Part shown: positions 25,176 through 33,636 of the stretch, piece by piece
Numbering within the stretch: position 1 is the stretch's first letter
How the letters are laid out: every line of letters starts with the position of its first letter
Assembly (NCBI RefSeq): GCF_021650935.1
Contig: NZ_CP091244.1
Span: forward strand, 124,001-188,000
Source: Thiothrix winogradskyi
GTDB lineage: Bacteria; Pseudomonadota; Gammaproteobacteria; Thiotrichales; Thiotrichaceae
Reading direction: 5' to 3'
Length of the DNA: 64,000 nt
Program-made: the position numbers and the translations under genes
Notes under the pieces: generated by a model
What the model was told of the DNA's origin: nothing
The model's database searches: none
Seen by the model: only the letters and a program-made list of their open reading frames with translations

Positions 25176-27428
25176 TCACCCCGTCAACGTAACAAACACC
25201 TGCGTCATCCTTTCCGGCAACCGCTGCACATTATCCACCACGGTCACGCGCTTGCCGAAAATATCCCGCACGTATTCATCCGCTCGCGGATCAAGGCTAA
25301 TGCAATAGCTGTAAATGCCTTTCTGATCCAGTTCTTTCACCGCTTGGCGGGTATCTTGCGTCAGTAATTGCGGGTCATCCACGTCAATATCCGACGGTTC
25401 GCCATCGGTTAAAATCAGCAGCAGTTTTTTATCCGCCTGTTGATGCTCCAGATAATGCGCCGCATGACGCACCGCCGCGCCCATCCGCGTCGAATACCCC
25501 GCCTGCATCGCCGCCAGCCGCCCCTTCACCTCATCGTTCCAATGTTCCTTGAAACCCTTGATGTGCTGGTAACGCACCTCATGCCGCGTATTGGACGCAA
25601 ATCCCGCAATCGCAAATGGGTCGCCCAACGCCTCAATCGCATACGCCAGCAACGACACCGCTTCCTGACTCAGCTCCAGAATGCTTTGGGTCGCGCCTTC
25701 CGGTACTTCGCTGATAGAAGCCGACAAATCCAGCAACAGCATCACTGCAATATTGCGCCCGTCATGCTTGTGGCTCATATTGATGCGCGGATCAGGGTTC
25801 GCCCCGCCCTTGAAATCAATCAGGGAACGGATCGCCACATCCAAATCCAGCTCGCTGCCTTCTTCCTGATAGCGTACCCGCGTGTAATTTTGCGGCTTCA
25901 ACAAATCCACAATCTGCTTCAAACGCTTCGCCAACGCCGCGTGTTTCTGCAACAGCGCATCAATCACCGCCGGATTACCCGCCGGATGCAAACTTTCATA
26001 CACGCTCGTCCAGTCCGGGCGATAGGTCTGCGTGCTGTAATCCCACTCAGGGTAATGGCGCGGCGGCAAGCCCGATTGCTCGTTTTGTTGCGCGGTCTGC
26101 TTGTGTTCGTCGAAGAATTCTTCGTCGTCGCTTTCCTCGATGTACTGCCACAAATGGCGGTTATCATCGCGGTAAGGAATGGTGGTATTGTTGAAATACA
26201 CGCTCGGTAACTGGTCAGTTTGCAAGCGCGTCTGCGCCACAAACGAAATCGCCAGTTGCGTCATATCCGCCGTGGTCGCGTTGCCTTCCGCCATTTTCGC
26301 GTGGAACTTGCCCGCAAACTCATTGATTTTCGCGTTTTGATAGCCATGCGCCGGATTCAGTATCGCCCAGGACAACATCGCCAACCGATGCCGGAAACAC
26401 GATTCCGTCTTGGAATCACACTCGTTTTCCAGCGGGGCAGGGTGTAATGCCGTGAAAATCCGCCGCAAACCGGGGTATTCCTGCATCGCCAGATATTCCA
26501 CCCGACTATCTTCCAATCGTTCAATCGCAATGCGCTGTTGCGGGCTGAAATTATCCGCCACCACTTTGCGCGTCCAGCGTTGATGCGCCGCCATGTGCGC
26601 CAACACCGCCCGGTAACGGTCAATCCCCGTCACGCCGTGCGCATCGTCGAACACGTCAGGAATGCGCATCCCGAACTCATCAAAATACGGCTGCTGTTCG
26701 CGCATATCGCGGAAATCCACCGAATACGGCACGAGGTATTCGTGACTTTCCCAGCAGGCTTGCAGGTACAAATTCAGCTTGCGCTCGTGGTGCGTAAACA
26801 GCGTGCCGTGGCGTTCGTGCTGCAACATCGCCTTGGCATCGGCGGATTGCAGGCTGAAATATTCTTCCTGCCGATGCGGGTGTTTACCGTAGTTACGGAT
26901 GCCGTATTCGATCCAGTTTTTCAAGCCACCCAAGGCTAACTGGCTCATCAAATAAGGCATTTGTTCTAGCAGTTTCGGCAAACCGGGGCTGGGAATGGTG
27001 GTGTGGAAGCCGTGGATTGAGCCGGTGGTACGATCCATCATGTCGAACACGATGGCGATGTAATTTTCAACCAATTCAGCACTGCCAAAACGGCGACTGG
27101 CTTCCGGCAAGGCTTGCAAAAAGGCAGGGATAGAACGCCCGTTCGGGGTACGCGACATTTTCCACACCGCTTGGCTAACTTGAGTAAGCACACCTTCGCC
27201 AAGGCGATGCGCCAATACCGGCATTTCCTCCAGATAAGTCAGCACGGGGTCGAAACCGCGCCCGATTTTGCACACCAACGATGCACCGTCGAGGTAATCC
27301 TTGATGCCTTCCTCGCTCAATAGCGCGAGCGCGTCCTGCATACAGGCGGCGAAGGCTTCATCAAGCTGCTTGAAGTTGCAGCTTAGTTGGGCGCGGTAAC
27401 GGGCGATGACTTCATTTGGTTCTGACAT
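25176..27428 (-). CDS. cbbO: CbbO RuBisCO activase adaptor (von Willebrand A protein)
   Basis: 750 residues from ATG 27428; the longer frame runs into repeat DNA and is rejected. The C-terminal quarter is a VWA domain with the MIDAS motif LLDLSASIS near residue 560 and LTDGEPSD near residue 660. The large N-terminal part is the CbbO/NorD-like region. With hexameric CbbQ, CbbO binds inhibited RuBisCO and couples ATP hydrolysis to release of sugar-phosphate inhibitors. It follows cbbM and cbbQ on the same strand, so it probably serves the form II enzyme. Spacing from cbbQ is about 160 bases because a REP-like pair intervenes. Confidence 0.9.
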   Translation of the reverse strand: MSEPNEVIARYRAQLSCNFKQLDEAFAACMQDALALLSEEGIKDYLDGASLVCKIGRGFDPVLTYLEEMPVLAHRLGEGVLTQVSQAVWKMSRTPNGRSIPAFLQALPEASRRFGSAELVENYIAIVFDMMDRTTGSIHGFHTTIPSPGLPKLLEQMPYLMSQLALGGLKNWIEYGIRNYGKHPHRQEEYFSLQSADAKAMLQHERHGTLFTHHERKLNLYLQACWESHEYLVPYSVDFRDMREQQPYFDEFGMRIPDVFDDAHGVTGIDRYRAVLAHMAAHQRWTRKVVADNFSPQQRIAIERLEDSRVEYLAMQEYPGLRRIFTALHPAPLENECDSKTESCFRHRLAMLSWAILNPAHGYQNAKINEFAGKFHAKMAEGNATTADMTQLAISFVAQTRLQTDQLPSVYFNNTTIPYRDDNRHLWQYIEESDDEEFFDEHKQTAQQNEQSGLPPRHYPEWDYSTQTYRPDWTSVYESLHPAGNPAVIDALLQKHAALAKRLKQIVDLLKPQNYTRVRYQEEGSELDLDVAIRSLIDFKGGANPDPRINMSHKHDGRNIAVMLLLDLSASISEVPEGATQSILELSQEAVSLLAYAIEALGDPFAIAGFASNTRHEVRYQHIKGFKEHWNDEVKGRLAAMQAGYSTRMGAAVRHAAHYLEHQQADKKLLLILTDGEPSDIDVDDPQLLTQDTRQAVKELDQKGIYSYCISLDPRADEYVRDIFGKRVTVVDNVQRLPERMTQVFVTLTG

Positions 27429-27453
27429 GGTGACTCCGAGATTTACCTGCATC

Positions 27454-27583
27454 CTCCGAACCTCCCCCCTCCCTAACCCTCCCCCCGCAAGGGGTGGAGG
27501 GGACAAGAAACTTTCTCTTCTTCTATCTTGCTCCCTTCACCCCTTGCGGGGGAAGGGCTGGGGATGGGGGGGAATCTTCGGAG
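27454..27583. repeat. Pair of inverted REP-like elements between cbbQ and cbbO
   Basis: Two copies of a roughly 45-bp GC-rich unit face each other. Each has a CCCCCGCAAGGGG core preceded by CCCTAACCC- or CCCCAGCCC-like pyrimidine runs; the cores are near 27484 and 27541. The outer ends also match (CTCCGAA near 27454 and TTCGGAG near 27577). The transcript could fold into a long imperfect hairpin. Such units are common in proteobacterial intergenic regions; here they may set the cbbQ:cbbO ratio by stabilising the upstream mRNA or by termination. Confidence 0.8.
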
Positions 27584-27586
27584 TTC

Positions 27587-28390
27587 CTACCCAAAAATCG
27601 CGTCAATCGCGTGGTTCAGCGTGCTGCGAATATCCGCATCATCGGTAATCGGGCTAACCAGTGCCATGCGGCAAGCGTCACCCGCTGCAATCCCGTCGCG
27701 CATCAAGTTGGCGGCGTACACCAGCAAACGGGTGGAAATGCCCTCGTCCAACCCATGCCCTTTCAGGTTACGGGCGGTATGGGCAATCTTCACCAACTTA
27801 TCCGCCATTGCCGCGTCCACATTTGCTTCATTTTGCAAAATGGTGGATTCCACGTCAGCAGCAGGGTAATCAAAATCGAATGCCACAAAACGTTGCTTGG
27901 TGGACTGTTTCAAATCTTTCATCAGGCTCTGATAGCCCGGATTGTAGGAAATCACCAACTGAAAGTCGGGGTGCGCGTTCACCAGTTCGCCTTTTTTATC
28001 CAGAGGCAAAGTGCGGCGATGATCCGTCAGCGGGTGAATCACTACGGTAGTATCTTGGCGTGCCTCAACAATTTCATCGAGGTAGCAAATTGCGCCAATG
28101 CGGGCGGCGGTGGTCAACGGGCCATCCAGCCAGCGTGTACCATTGGCTTCGAGTAAATAGCGTCCGACCAGATCGGAAGCGGTCATGTCTTCGTTACAAG
28201 CGACTGTGATCAGTGACTTGCCGAGTTTCCATGCCATGTGTTCGACGAAACGCGATTTACCGCAACCCGTCGGGCCTTTCACCATCACCGGCAAGCGGGA
28301 ACGGTACGCAGCTTGGTACAGTTCGACTTCGCGTCCGGTGGCTTGGTAGAAGGGTTCGTGTTGGATGGTGTATTGGGAAGCGTCGGTCAT
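27587..28390 (-). CDS. cbbQ: CbbQ AAA+ RuBisCO activase (form II-linked)
   Basis: 267 residues of the MoxR-type AAA+ family. The Walker A GPTGCGKS is at residues 39-46, Walker B is AICYLDEI, and the segment CNEDMTASDLVGRYLL with EARQDTTVVIHPLTDHRR is strongly conserved in CbbQ. It forms hexamers that work with CbbO to reactivate RuBisCO. The gene is placed between cbbM and cbbO. A second, clearly related CbbQ is encoded at 50.4 kb, close to the sbt genes; each probably serves a different RuBisCO form. Confidence 0.94.
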   Translation of the reverse strand: MTDASQYTIQHEPFYQATGREVELYQAAYRSRLPVMVKGPTGCGKSRFVEHMAWKLGKSLITVACNEDMTASDLVGRYLLEANGTRWLDGPLTTAARIGAICYLDEIVEARQDTTVVIHPLTDHRRTLPLDKKGELVNAHPDFQLVISYNPGYQSLMKDLKQSTKQRFVAFDFDYPAADVESTILQNEANVDAAMADKLVKIAHTARNLKGHGLDEGISTRLLVYAANLMRDGIAAGDACRMALVSPITDDADIRSTLNHAIDAIFG

Positions 28391-28412
28391 GGGGTGGATC
28401 TCGAATGAAGAA

Positions 28413-28514
28413 GGAAGACCCCCATCCCCAACCCTTCCCCCGCAAGGGGTGAAGGGAGTGAAGAACTCTTGTCCCCTCCCCCCTTGCGGGGGAGGGTTAG
28501 GGTGGGGGGTTCTT
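28413..28514. repeat. Second pair of inverted REP-like elements, between cbbM and cbbQ
   Basis: It has the same family as the pair at 27454-27583: two inverted copies with CCCCCGCAAGGGG cores at about 28437 and 28481, each embedded in CCCCAACCCTT- or CCCTAACCCTC-type runs. RNA read from cbbM would form a strong stem here. This may explain how a highly expressed RuBisCO gene can share a promoter with activase genes that are needed in far lower amounts. Confidence 0.8.
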
Positions 28515-28533
28515 TACTGTGGTTGCTTGCGGC

Positions 28534-29913
28534 TTACTTGTGTACGCCCAATTTTTCGCGCCAGCCTGGGAAGATCTTGTCAGCATCGCCAGGGAATGAC
28601 TCGAATGCGCGAGCAAATTCTTTGTGCTCTTTCGCAAATTCGATAGGGTCAGCACCGGATTTCCAGCACTCATAGGATTGACGCAGGGAAATCGCGCCAG
28701 CCGCTGGGCTGTCAATGTGACCGTAAGAACCACCGCCGGATGTGTTGATAACGTTACCGTGACCCAAGTTCTCGAAGAAGCCAGGCAGACGCAGTGCGTT
28801 CATACCGCCAGAGATGATTGGCGTAGTTGGCTTCATACCGTGCCATTCTTGGTGATAGTACGGACCGTCAGCGGAATCACGCTCAATCATGTAGGCGATG
28901 TTGCGGTCATCGGCGGCACCTTCCATCTTGCCGTAGCCCATGGTGCCGACGTGGATACCGGAAGCACCTTGCAGACGCGACATTTTGGACAACACGAACG
29001 CGCTGTAGCCACGCAATGCGGATGGGGAAGTCACAGCGCCGTGGCCAGCACGGTGGTAGTGCAGGTATTGACCAGGGTACTGACGACGGGCGGTAGTCAC
29101 CATGCCGGGGCCGCCGACGTAGCCATCAACCAAGAATGCCACCTTGTTGGCATCCGGTCCGAACGTTTCCAAGATGAAATCGGCGCGGGCGCACATCTCG
29201 AAGTGATCGTCAGCGGTGATATTGGCAGAGAACAGTTTCGCCTGACCGGTTTCGTCCATGGCACGCTTCATTGCATCATAAACGAGTGGGTAAACTTTTC
29301 TCGCCGGGCAGAACACTTGGTTGCCTTGCGGTTCATCGTTCTTGATAAAGTCGCCGCCGAGCCAGAACTGGTAAGCCGCGTGAGCAAATGGTTCAGGACG
29401 CAGACCCAATTTAGGCTTGATGATCGTGCCTGCGATGTAACCACCGTTAACACGTGGACGACCTAAAATGTCCCACAGATCAGAGATGTCTTTGGATGGG
29501 CCATCGAACAAACGCAGCATCGACCATGGTACGTAGAAGTCATGCATCTTCAAGCACTTGACATCACCCTGACCTTGGTTATTGCCGATGGCAAGAGTCA
29601 GGAATGAAACGATCATGGCGCGACCGTCAGTCATATTGCGGTCGAACAGGTCGATCGGATAAGCGACTTTCATCACGCCATTGGCTTCGTCGATGAAGTA
29701 CACCAGCGCATCAACACCCTTGGTGAAATCATCAGTGGTGCAAACTTCAACGTTAGTACCGGTGGAAGACTCGGCGGCGATATGCGCAGCAGTTTCCAAA
29801 TAACCGTAACCAGCGACAGGCTGCATGTGATAAGCGACGAGGATGTGCTTATCACCCTTGATCAGATCTTCCTCTTTCAGGCTCAAGTCTGCATAACGTC
29901 CAGATTGGTCCAT
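28534..29913 (-). CDS. cbbM: Form II RuBisCO large subunit
   Basis: 459 residues from ATG 29913, the standard form II length, with GAGGAGAG as ribosome site. The active-site region GGDFIKNDEPQGNQ carries the carbamylated lysine at position 191, as in the Rhodospirillum enzyme. GTIIKPKLGLRPE, HYHRAGHGA and SGGMNALRLPGF are further signature segments. Form II enzymes work as L2 to L6 oligomers with low CO2 specificity, fitting high-CO2 or low-O2 conditions. It is the first gene of a cbbM-cbbQ-cbbO unit and divergent from cbbR1. Confidence 0.97.
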   Translation of the reverse strand: MDQSGRYADLSLKEEDLIKGDKHILVAYHMQPVAGYGYLETAAHIAAESSTGTNVEVCTTDDFTKGVDALVYFIDEANGVMKVAYPIDLFDRNMTDGRAMIVSFLTLAIGNNQGQGDVKCLKMHDFYVPWSMLRLFDGPSKDISDLWDILGRPRVNGGYIAGTIIKPKLGLRPEPFAHAAYQFWLGGDFIKNDEPQGNQVFCPARKVYPLVYDAMKRAMDETGQAKLFSANITADDHFEMCARADFILETFGPDANKVAFLVDGYVGGPGMVTTARRQYPGQYLHYHRAGHGAVTSPSALRGYSAFVLSKMSRLQGASGIHVGTMGYGKMEGAADDRNIAYMIERDSADGPYYHQEWHGMKPTTPIISGGMNALRLPGFFENLGHGNVINTSGGGSYGHIDSPAAGAISLRQSYECWKSGADPIEFAKEHKEFARAFESFPGDADKIFPGWREKLGVHK

Positions 29914-29968
29914 GACTCTCTCCTCAATTGTGAGTAAAAAATGGTTCAATAACTTTCAATGGAATGCA

Positions 29969-30038
29969 GTATAAGCAATGATTAACATAATAGAAACTCA
30001 TTTATTCTTACTTAAACATCAGCTTTAATTATGTTATG
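29969..30038. promoter_or_regulatory. Divergent cbbM/cbbR1 promoter region with inverted repeat
   Basis: ATTAACATAAT (29981-29991) and ATTATGTTA (30028-30036) are inverted copies. On the minus strand TATACT (29974-29969) forms a good -10 box for cbbM, and the proximal repeat lies directly upstream of it, in the region where a LysR-type activator contacts RNA polymerase. CbbR1, encoded divergently, is the expected binder. The boundary of the two promoters cannot be set from sequence alone. Confidence 0.55.
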
Positions 30039-30080
30039 CTGATTGCAAGAAACCCTGAATTTCCGAGTGATTTAATCAAG

Positions 30081-31004
30081 ATGCACATCTCGTTCCGCCA
30101 GATCCAGATCTTCCAAACCGTTGCCCAAACGGAAAACTTCACCCGTGCCGCAGAATTGTTGCACATGAGCCAGCCCGCCATATCCATGCAGGTAAAGCAA
30201 TTGGAAGAGAACGTGGGTTTGTCGTTATTTGAACGTCAAGGCAAGCGCATTGTGTTGACCACAGCGGGGCGGGCGATGCACGCCTACACCTGCGAGATTG
30301 CAGCAAAATATCAGGGCATGGTGGAAACGCTGGAAGAACTCAAGAATGTGCATCAGGGCTATATCAAGGTTTCCGCCGCCAACACGTCGATTTATTTTAT
30401 CACTAGGATGCTGGCGGGCTTTTCACAGCAGAATGAAGGGATTACCGTTTCCCTCAATATCACCAACCGTAAAACGCTGGTGGAACAGTTGCAGAATTAT
30501 GAGGCGGATTTGGTGGTGATGGGCGAACCGCCCGCCAATCTGGATTTGCATTCACAACGCCTGATGTGTAATCCGCTGGTGTTGATTGCGCCTGCGAATC
30601 ATCCGCTGGTGGGGCAAAAAGACATTCCAGTATCGGCGATTATTGGGGAAAAGTTTGTGGTACGTGAGCCGGGGTCGGGGACACGCGCCGCGATTGAACG
30701 GTTCTTTGCCGAGCACGGGTATACCTTTTCCAGTATGCTGGAAATGGGCAGCAATGAGTCGATCAAGTATTCGGTGATTGCGGGGCTGGGCTTGGGGATT
30801 GTGTCCTTGCACAGCATCCAGTTGGAAATGGAAACGCACTCGCTGACTCTGCTGGATGTAGTTGGTTTCCCCATCCAGCGTTACTGGCATATCGTAACGC
30901 GGGAGGGAAAATGGCTTTCCCCTGCGGCACAGGCGTTTAAGGCATATGTGATTGCGGAAGCAGCGACGTATTCGCAGGATTACCAGCAATTGTTGCTGAC
31001 TTAA
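30081..31004 (+). CDS. cbbR: LysR-type regulator CbbR1
   Basis: 307 residues. The N-terminal winged HTH reads RQIQIFQTVAQTENFTRAAELLHMSQPAISMQVKQLEENVGLSLFERQGKR, followed by a linker helix and a two-lobed effector domain (VVMGEPPANLDL, REPGSGTRAAIERFF, GLGLGIVSLHSI) closely matching CbbR proteins. ATG 30081 starts just before the HTH; the extension to 30036 would overlap the operator region. CbbR activates cbb operons and responds to metabolites such as RuBP or NADPH. It is divergent from cbbM, its likely target. Confidence 0.92.
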   Translation: MHISFRQIQIFQTVAQTENFTRAAELLHMSQPAISMQVKQLEENVGLSLFERQGKRIVLTTAGRAMHAYTCEIAAKYQGMVETLEELKNVHQGYIKVSAANTSIYFITRMLAGFSQQNEGITVSLNITNRKTLVEQLQNYEADLVVMGEPPANLDLHSQRLMCNPLVLIAPANHPLVGQKDIPVSAIIGEKFVVREPGSGTRAAIERFFAEHGYTFSSMLEMGSNESIKYSVIAGLGLGIVSLHSIQLEMETHSLTLLDVVGFPIQRYWHIVTREGKWLSPAAQAFKAYVIAEAATYSQDYQQLLLT

Positions 31005-31110
31005 AATTACAAATGCTGGAAGGATTTAGTATGGCAAAGACTAGGTATAATTGAACCCCAACATTGAAACTGATAGATATAAGGAATGCTGATGTTTTTG
31101 GAGGAACACC

Positions 31111-32028
31111 GTGCCGTACTCATTGAGCCAAATTCGCATTTTTGAAGCCGTTGCCAAATACGAAAGCTACACCCGTGCTGCGGAAACACTCAATATGACT
31201 CAGCCAGCCGTTTCCATGCAAATCAAGCAATTGGAGGATGATAGCGGGTTGGCATTGTTTGAGCGTCAGGGCAAAAAGATGTGCCTGACCCCTATCGGCA
31301 AAGAAATGCAGCACTATGCCAGCCGCGTATTGCAAGCCCATAACGATATGCTGGAGGCAATGAAAGAGCTAAAAGGCACGAAAGGCGGGCATCTGATTGT
31401 GTCGGTCGCCACAACAGCCAATTATTTCGTCACGCAATTGCTCGCCGAGTTTTCGCGCCAACACGAAGGCATCCATGTCACACTGGACGTGACCAATCGC
31501 CACATGCTGTTGGATCAATTGGAAAATCACGAGCCAGATATGGTCATCATGGGTGAGCCACCCAAAAGTCATGGCTTGCAGTCCGAGCGTTTGATGGCAA
31601 ACCCGCTGGTGATGATTGCCCCCCCCAACCACCCCTTGACCAATGTGCCCCCCCCCATTTCCTTGGCGGATGTCATGGAGGAGCGCTTCATCGTGCGTGA
31701 AAAAGACTCAGGCACTCGCAGCGCGATTGAACGCCACGTCCATAAGCACGGCACAAGCTGTAAGAACATGCTGGAAATGCGCAGCAACGAAACCATCAAA
31801 CACGCCGTCGAAGCAGGCCTGGGCTTAGGTATTGTGTCGATGCACACGATTCAGCCCGAACTCGATAGCGGACGGCTGGTGATGTTGGATGTGGAGCATT
31901 TCCCGATCCAGCGTCATTGGCATATCGTAATGCGCAAGGGCAAACGCTTGTCGCCGATTGCGCAGGAGTTCAAGCGGTTTGTAATGCAAGAAGCTCCGCG
32001 TTTCGTCAAAAACTTGGCGGCAAGGTGA
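31111..32028 (+). CDS. cbbR: LysR-type regulator CbbR2
   Basis: 305 residues starting at GTG 31111 with GGAGGAAC just upstream. The winged HTH LSQIRIFEAVAKYESYTRAAETLNMTQPAVSMQIKQLEDDSGLALFERQGKK and effector domain (MVIMGEPPKSHGLQSERLM, REKDSGTRSAIERH, GLGLGIVSMHTI) are close to CbbR1, so the two arose by duplication. The gene reads toward the dab operon that begins 132 bases downstream, and a pair of direct repeats lies between. Control of the dab operon is the natural inference; Dab-linked LysR genes are common. Confidence 0.9.
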   Translation: MPYSLSQIRIFEAVAKYESYTRAAETLNMTQPAVSMQIKQLEDDSGLALFERQGKKMCLTPIGKEMQHYASRVLQAHNDMLEAMKELKGTKGGHLIVSVATTANYFVTQLLAEFSRQHEGIHVTLDVTNRHMLLDQLENHEPDMVIMGEPPKSHGLQSERLMANPLVMIAPPNHPLTNVPPPISLADVMEERFIVREKDSGTRSAIERHVHKHGTSCKNMLEMRSNETIKHAVEAGLGLGIVSMHTIQPELDSGRLVMLDVEHFPIQRHWHIVMRKGKRLSPIAQEFKRFVMQEAPRFVKNLAAR

Positions 32029-32061
32029 TGACGGTGTGTGCATCAATTGTTGATCCCTCCC

Positions 32062-32100
32062 ATTAGGTATGGTTTATCCCACACATTAGGTTAGATTTAT
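32062..32100. promoter_or_regulatory. Two ATTAGGTNNNNTTTAT direct repeats upstream of the dab operon
   Basis: ATTAGGT-N4-TTTAT occurs at 32062-32077 and again at 32085-32100, with starts 23 bp apart, again about two helical turns. Each fits the LysR T-N11-A rule. They lie 60 to 100 bases before the first gene of the operon, a suitable place for an activator site. A TATTAT at 32126 could be the -10 box, but no clear -35 is present, as is usual for activated promoters. Confidence 0.6.
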
Positions 32101-32160
32101 TCTATCCATCACTGGCTTATCGGTGTATTATCGCCCGCTTATATTCCTCCTGACCTAAGC

Positions 32161-33636
32161 GTGGACTGCATGGATCCGCTCATCCTTTTATTGCTATTGC
32201 CTGCTGTAGGGGCAGGGATTGTGGCTTTATTGCCCGATCAACGCCCACACTTGATCCGTCATACGGCGATTGGTGTCGCAGTCGTGACCTTGCTGTATGC
32301 CTTCAGTCTGCTTGCCAGTTTTTCATTTGATAATCCGCAAATCCAGTTTTACACCTATCAGGTATGGAATGAACGGCTAGGCACATCATTTGCGGTGGGC
32401 GTGGATGGTTTGTCATTACCGCTGATTTTGCTGACCACGGTGCTGGTATTGATGGCTCTGTTGGCTTCGCACATGATCAACCACCATGTCAAAGGCTATT
32501 ACCTGCTGATGTTGCTGTTGGAAGCTGCCACGATGGGGGTCTTCATGGCGCAGGATTGGGGTCTGTTCTACGTCTTTTGGGAGCTGGTGCTGATTCCGCT
32601 GTTTTTCCTGATTGACCGCTGGGGTGGCAAAAACCGTCAGACGGCTGCCTTGAATTTTGTGTTGTATACGATGGGTGGCTCGGTCTTCATGTTGTTGGCG
32701 TTGCTGGTGCTATTTGATGCCACGCCGTCACACAGTTTCAGTTTTACGGCAATGGCAGAAGGCGCAAAATACTTATCCGCCAATGAACAAGTGCTAATTT
32801 TCCTCGGATTATTGATCGGTTTTGGGGTAAAAATGCCCATTTTTCCCTTGCACGGCTGGCTACCGTTGGCGCACGTGGAAGCCCCTAGTCCGGTGAGTAT
32901 TTTGCTATCGGGCATTTTGCTGAAAATGGGTTCGTATGGCTTGTTGCGAGCGGTAGGCATTCTGCCAGATGCTGCCATTTTCCTGCAAACGACGCTGTTT
33001 GTCATCGGTGTAATCGGCTTATTGTATGGCGGTTTGCTGGCTTGGCGGCAAAGCGACATGAAAAAGATGATTGCCTATTCGTCGGTCAGTCACATGGGGG
33101 TGGTGATGATCGGCATTGCCAGCCTGAATGTTTACGGCATTACCGGCGCGGTTTACCAAATGGTGGCGCATGGCTTGGCGGCTGGGGCAATGTTCATGCT
33201 GATTGGTTTGCTGTATGAGCGCACCCACACCCGCGATATTAACGATTACGGCTCGTTGATTAAGATTACGCCACGCTTTGCTTTCCTGATTATTATGGCG
33301 TTTGTCGGCGGGGTCGGGTTGCCGAGTACTGCCGGGTTTGTGGCTGAATTGCATGTGCTGATTGGCGGTTTCCAGACGTGGGGTTGGGCAATTGTGCTGT
33401 TGTCGCTAGGGGTGTTGATTACGGCGGCTTACAGCATCCGTACCGTAAAACATCTGTATACCGGCCCGGTGCGGCTGGATATGCAACAGGTGGAAGATTT
33501 GCGCCCCCTAGAAATGGTGGCTGCGGGTAGCCTGATTGTCGGCACGGTCTTGCTGGGCTTATATCCTGCACCGTTGCTGGCGATGATGCAGGTGTCGGTG
33601 CAACATTTCGTGACTTCAATAGGGTTGATGCCGTGA
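32161..33636 (+). CDS. NuoM-like membrane subunit at the head of the dab operon
   Basis: 491 residues from GTG 32161, or 488 from ATG 32170; no strong ribosome site decides. It has about 14 transmembrane helices with the antiporter-type core: FYVFWELVLIPLFFLI carries the TM5 glutamate, and GFGVKMPIFPLHGWLPLAHVEAPSPVSILLSGILLKMGSYGLLR carries the TM7/8 lysines. It is very close to NuoM/NdhD4-type subunits of Complex I. Next to DabA it would add an ion channel. Its stop overlaps the GTG start of dabA1. Confidence 0.85.
   Translation: MDCMDPLILLLLLPAVGAGIVALLPDQRPHLIRHTAIGVAVVTLLYAFSLLASFSFDNPQIQFYTYQVWNERLGTSFAVGVDGLSLPLILLTTVLVLMALLASHMINHHVKGYYLLMLLLEAATMGVFMAQDWGLFYVFWELVLIPLFFLIDRWGGKNRQTAALNFVLYTMGGSVFMLLALLVLFDATPSHSFSFTAMAEGAKYLSANEQVLIFLGLLIGFGVKMPIFPLHGWLPLAHVEAPSPVSILLSGILLKMGSYGLLRAVGILPDAAIFLQTTLFVIGVIGLLYGGLLAWRQSDMKKMIAYSSVSHMGVVMIGIASLNVYGITGAVYQMVAHGLAAGAMFMLIGLLYERTHTRDINDYGSLIKITPRFAFLIIMAFVGGVGLPSTAGFVAELHVLIGGFQTWGWAIVLLSLGVLITAAYSIRTVKHLYTGPVRLDMQQVEDLRPLEMVAAGSLIVGTVLLGLYPAPLLAMMQVSVQHFVTSIGLMP

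Noticed and set aside
25440..26210. A 256-residue plus-strand frame opposite cbbO
   Set aside because: The Arg/His/Gln-rich composition is typical of an antisense shadow, and CbbO on the other strand is clear over the whole stretch.
27454..28514. The repeated GC-rich units as a possible CRISPR array
   Set aside because: Units are inverted pairs with imperfect identity, there are no regular spacers, and no cas gene is nearby. REP-like elements fit better.
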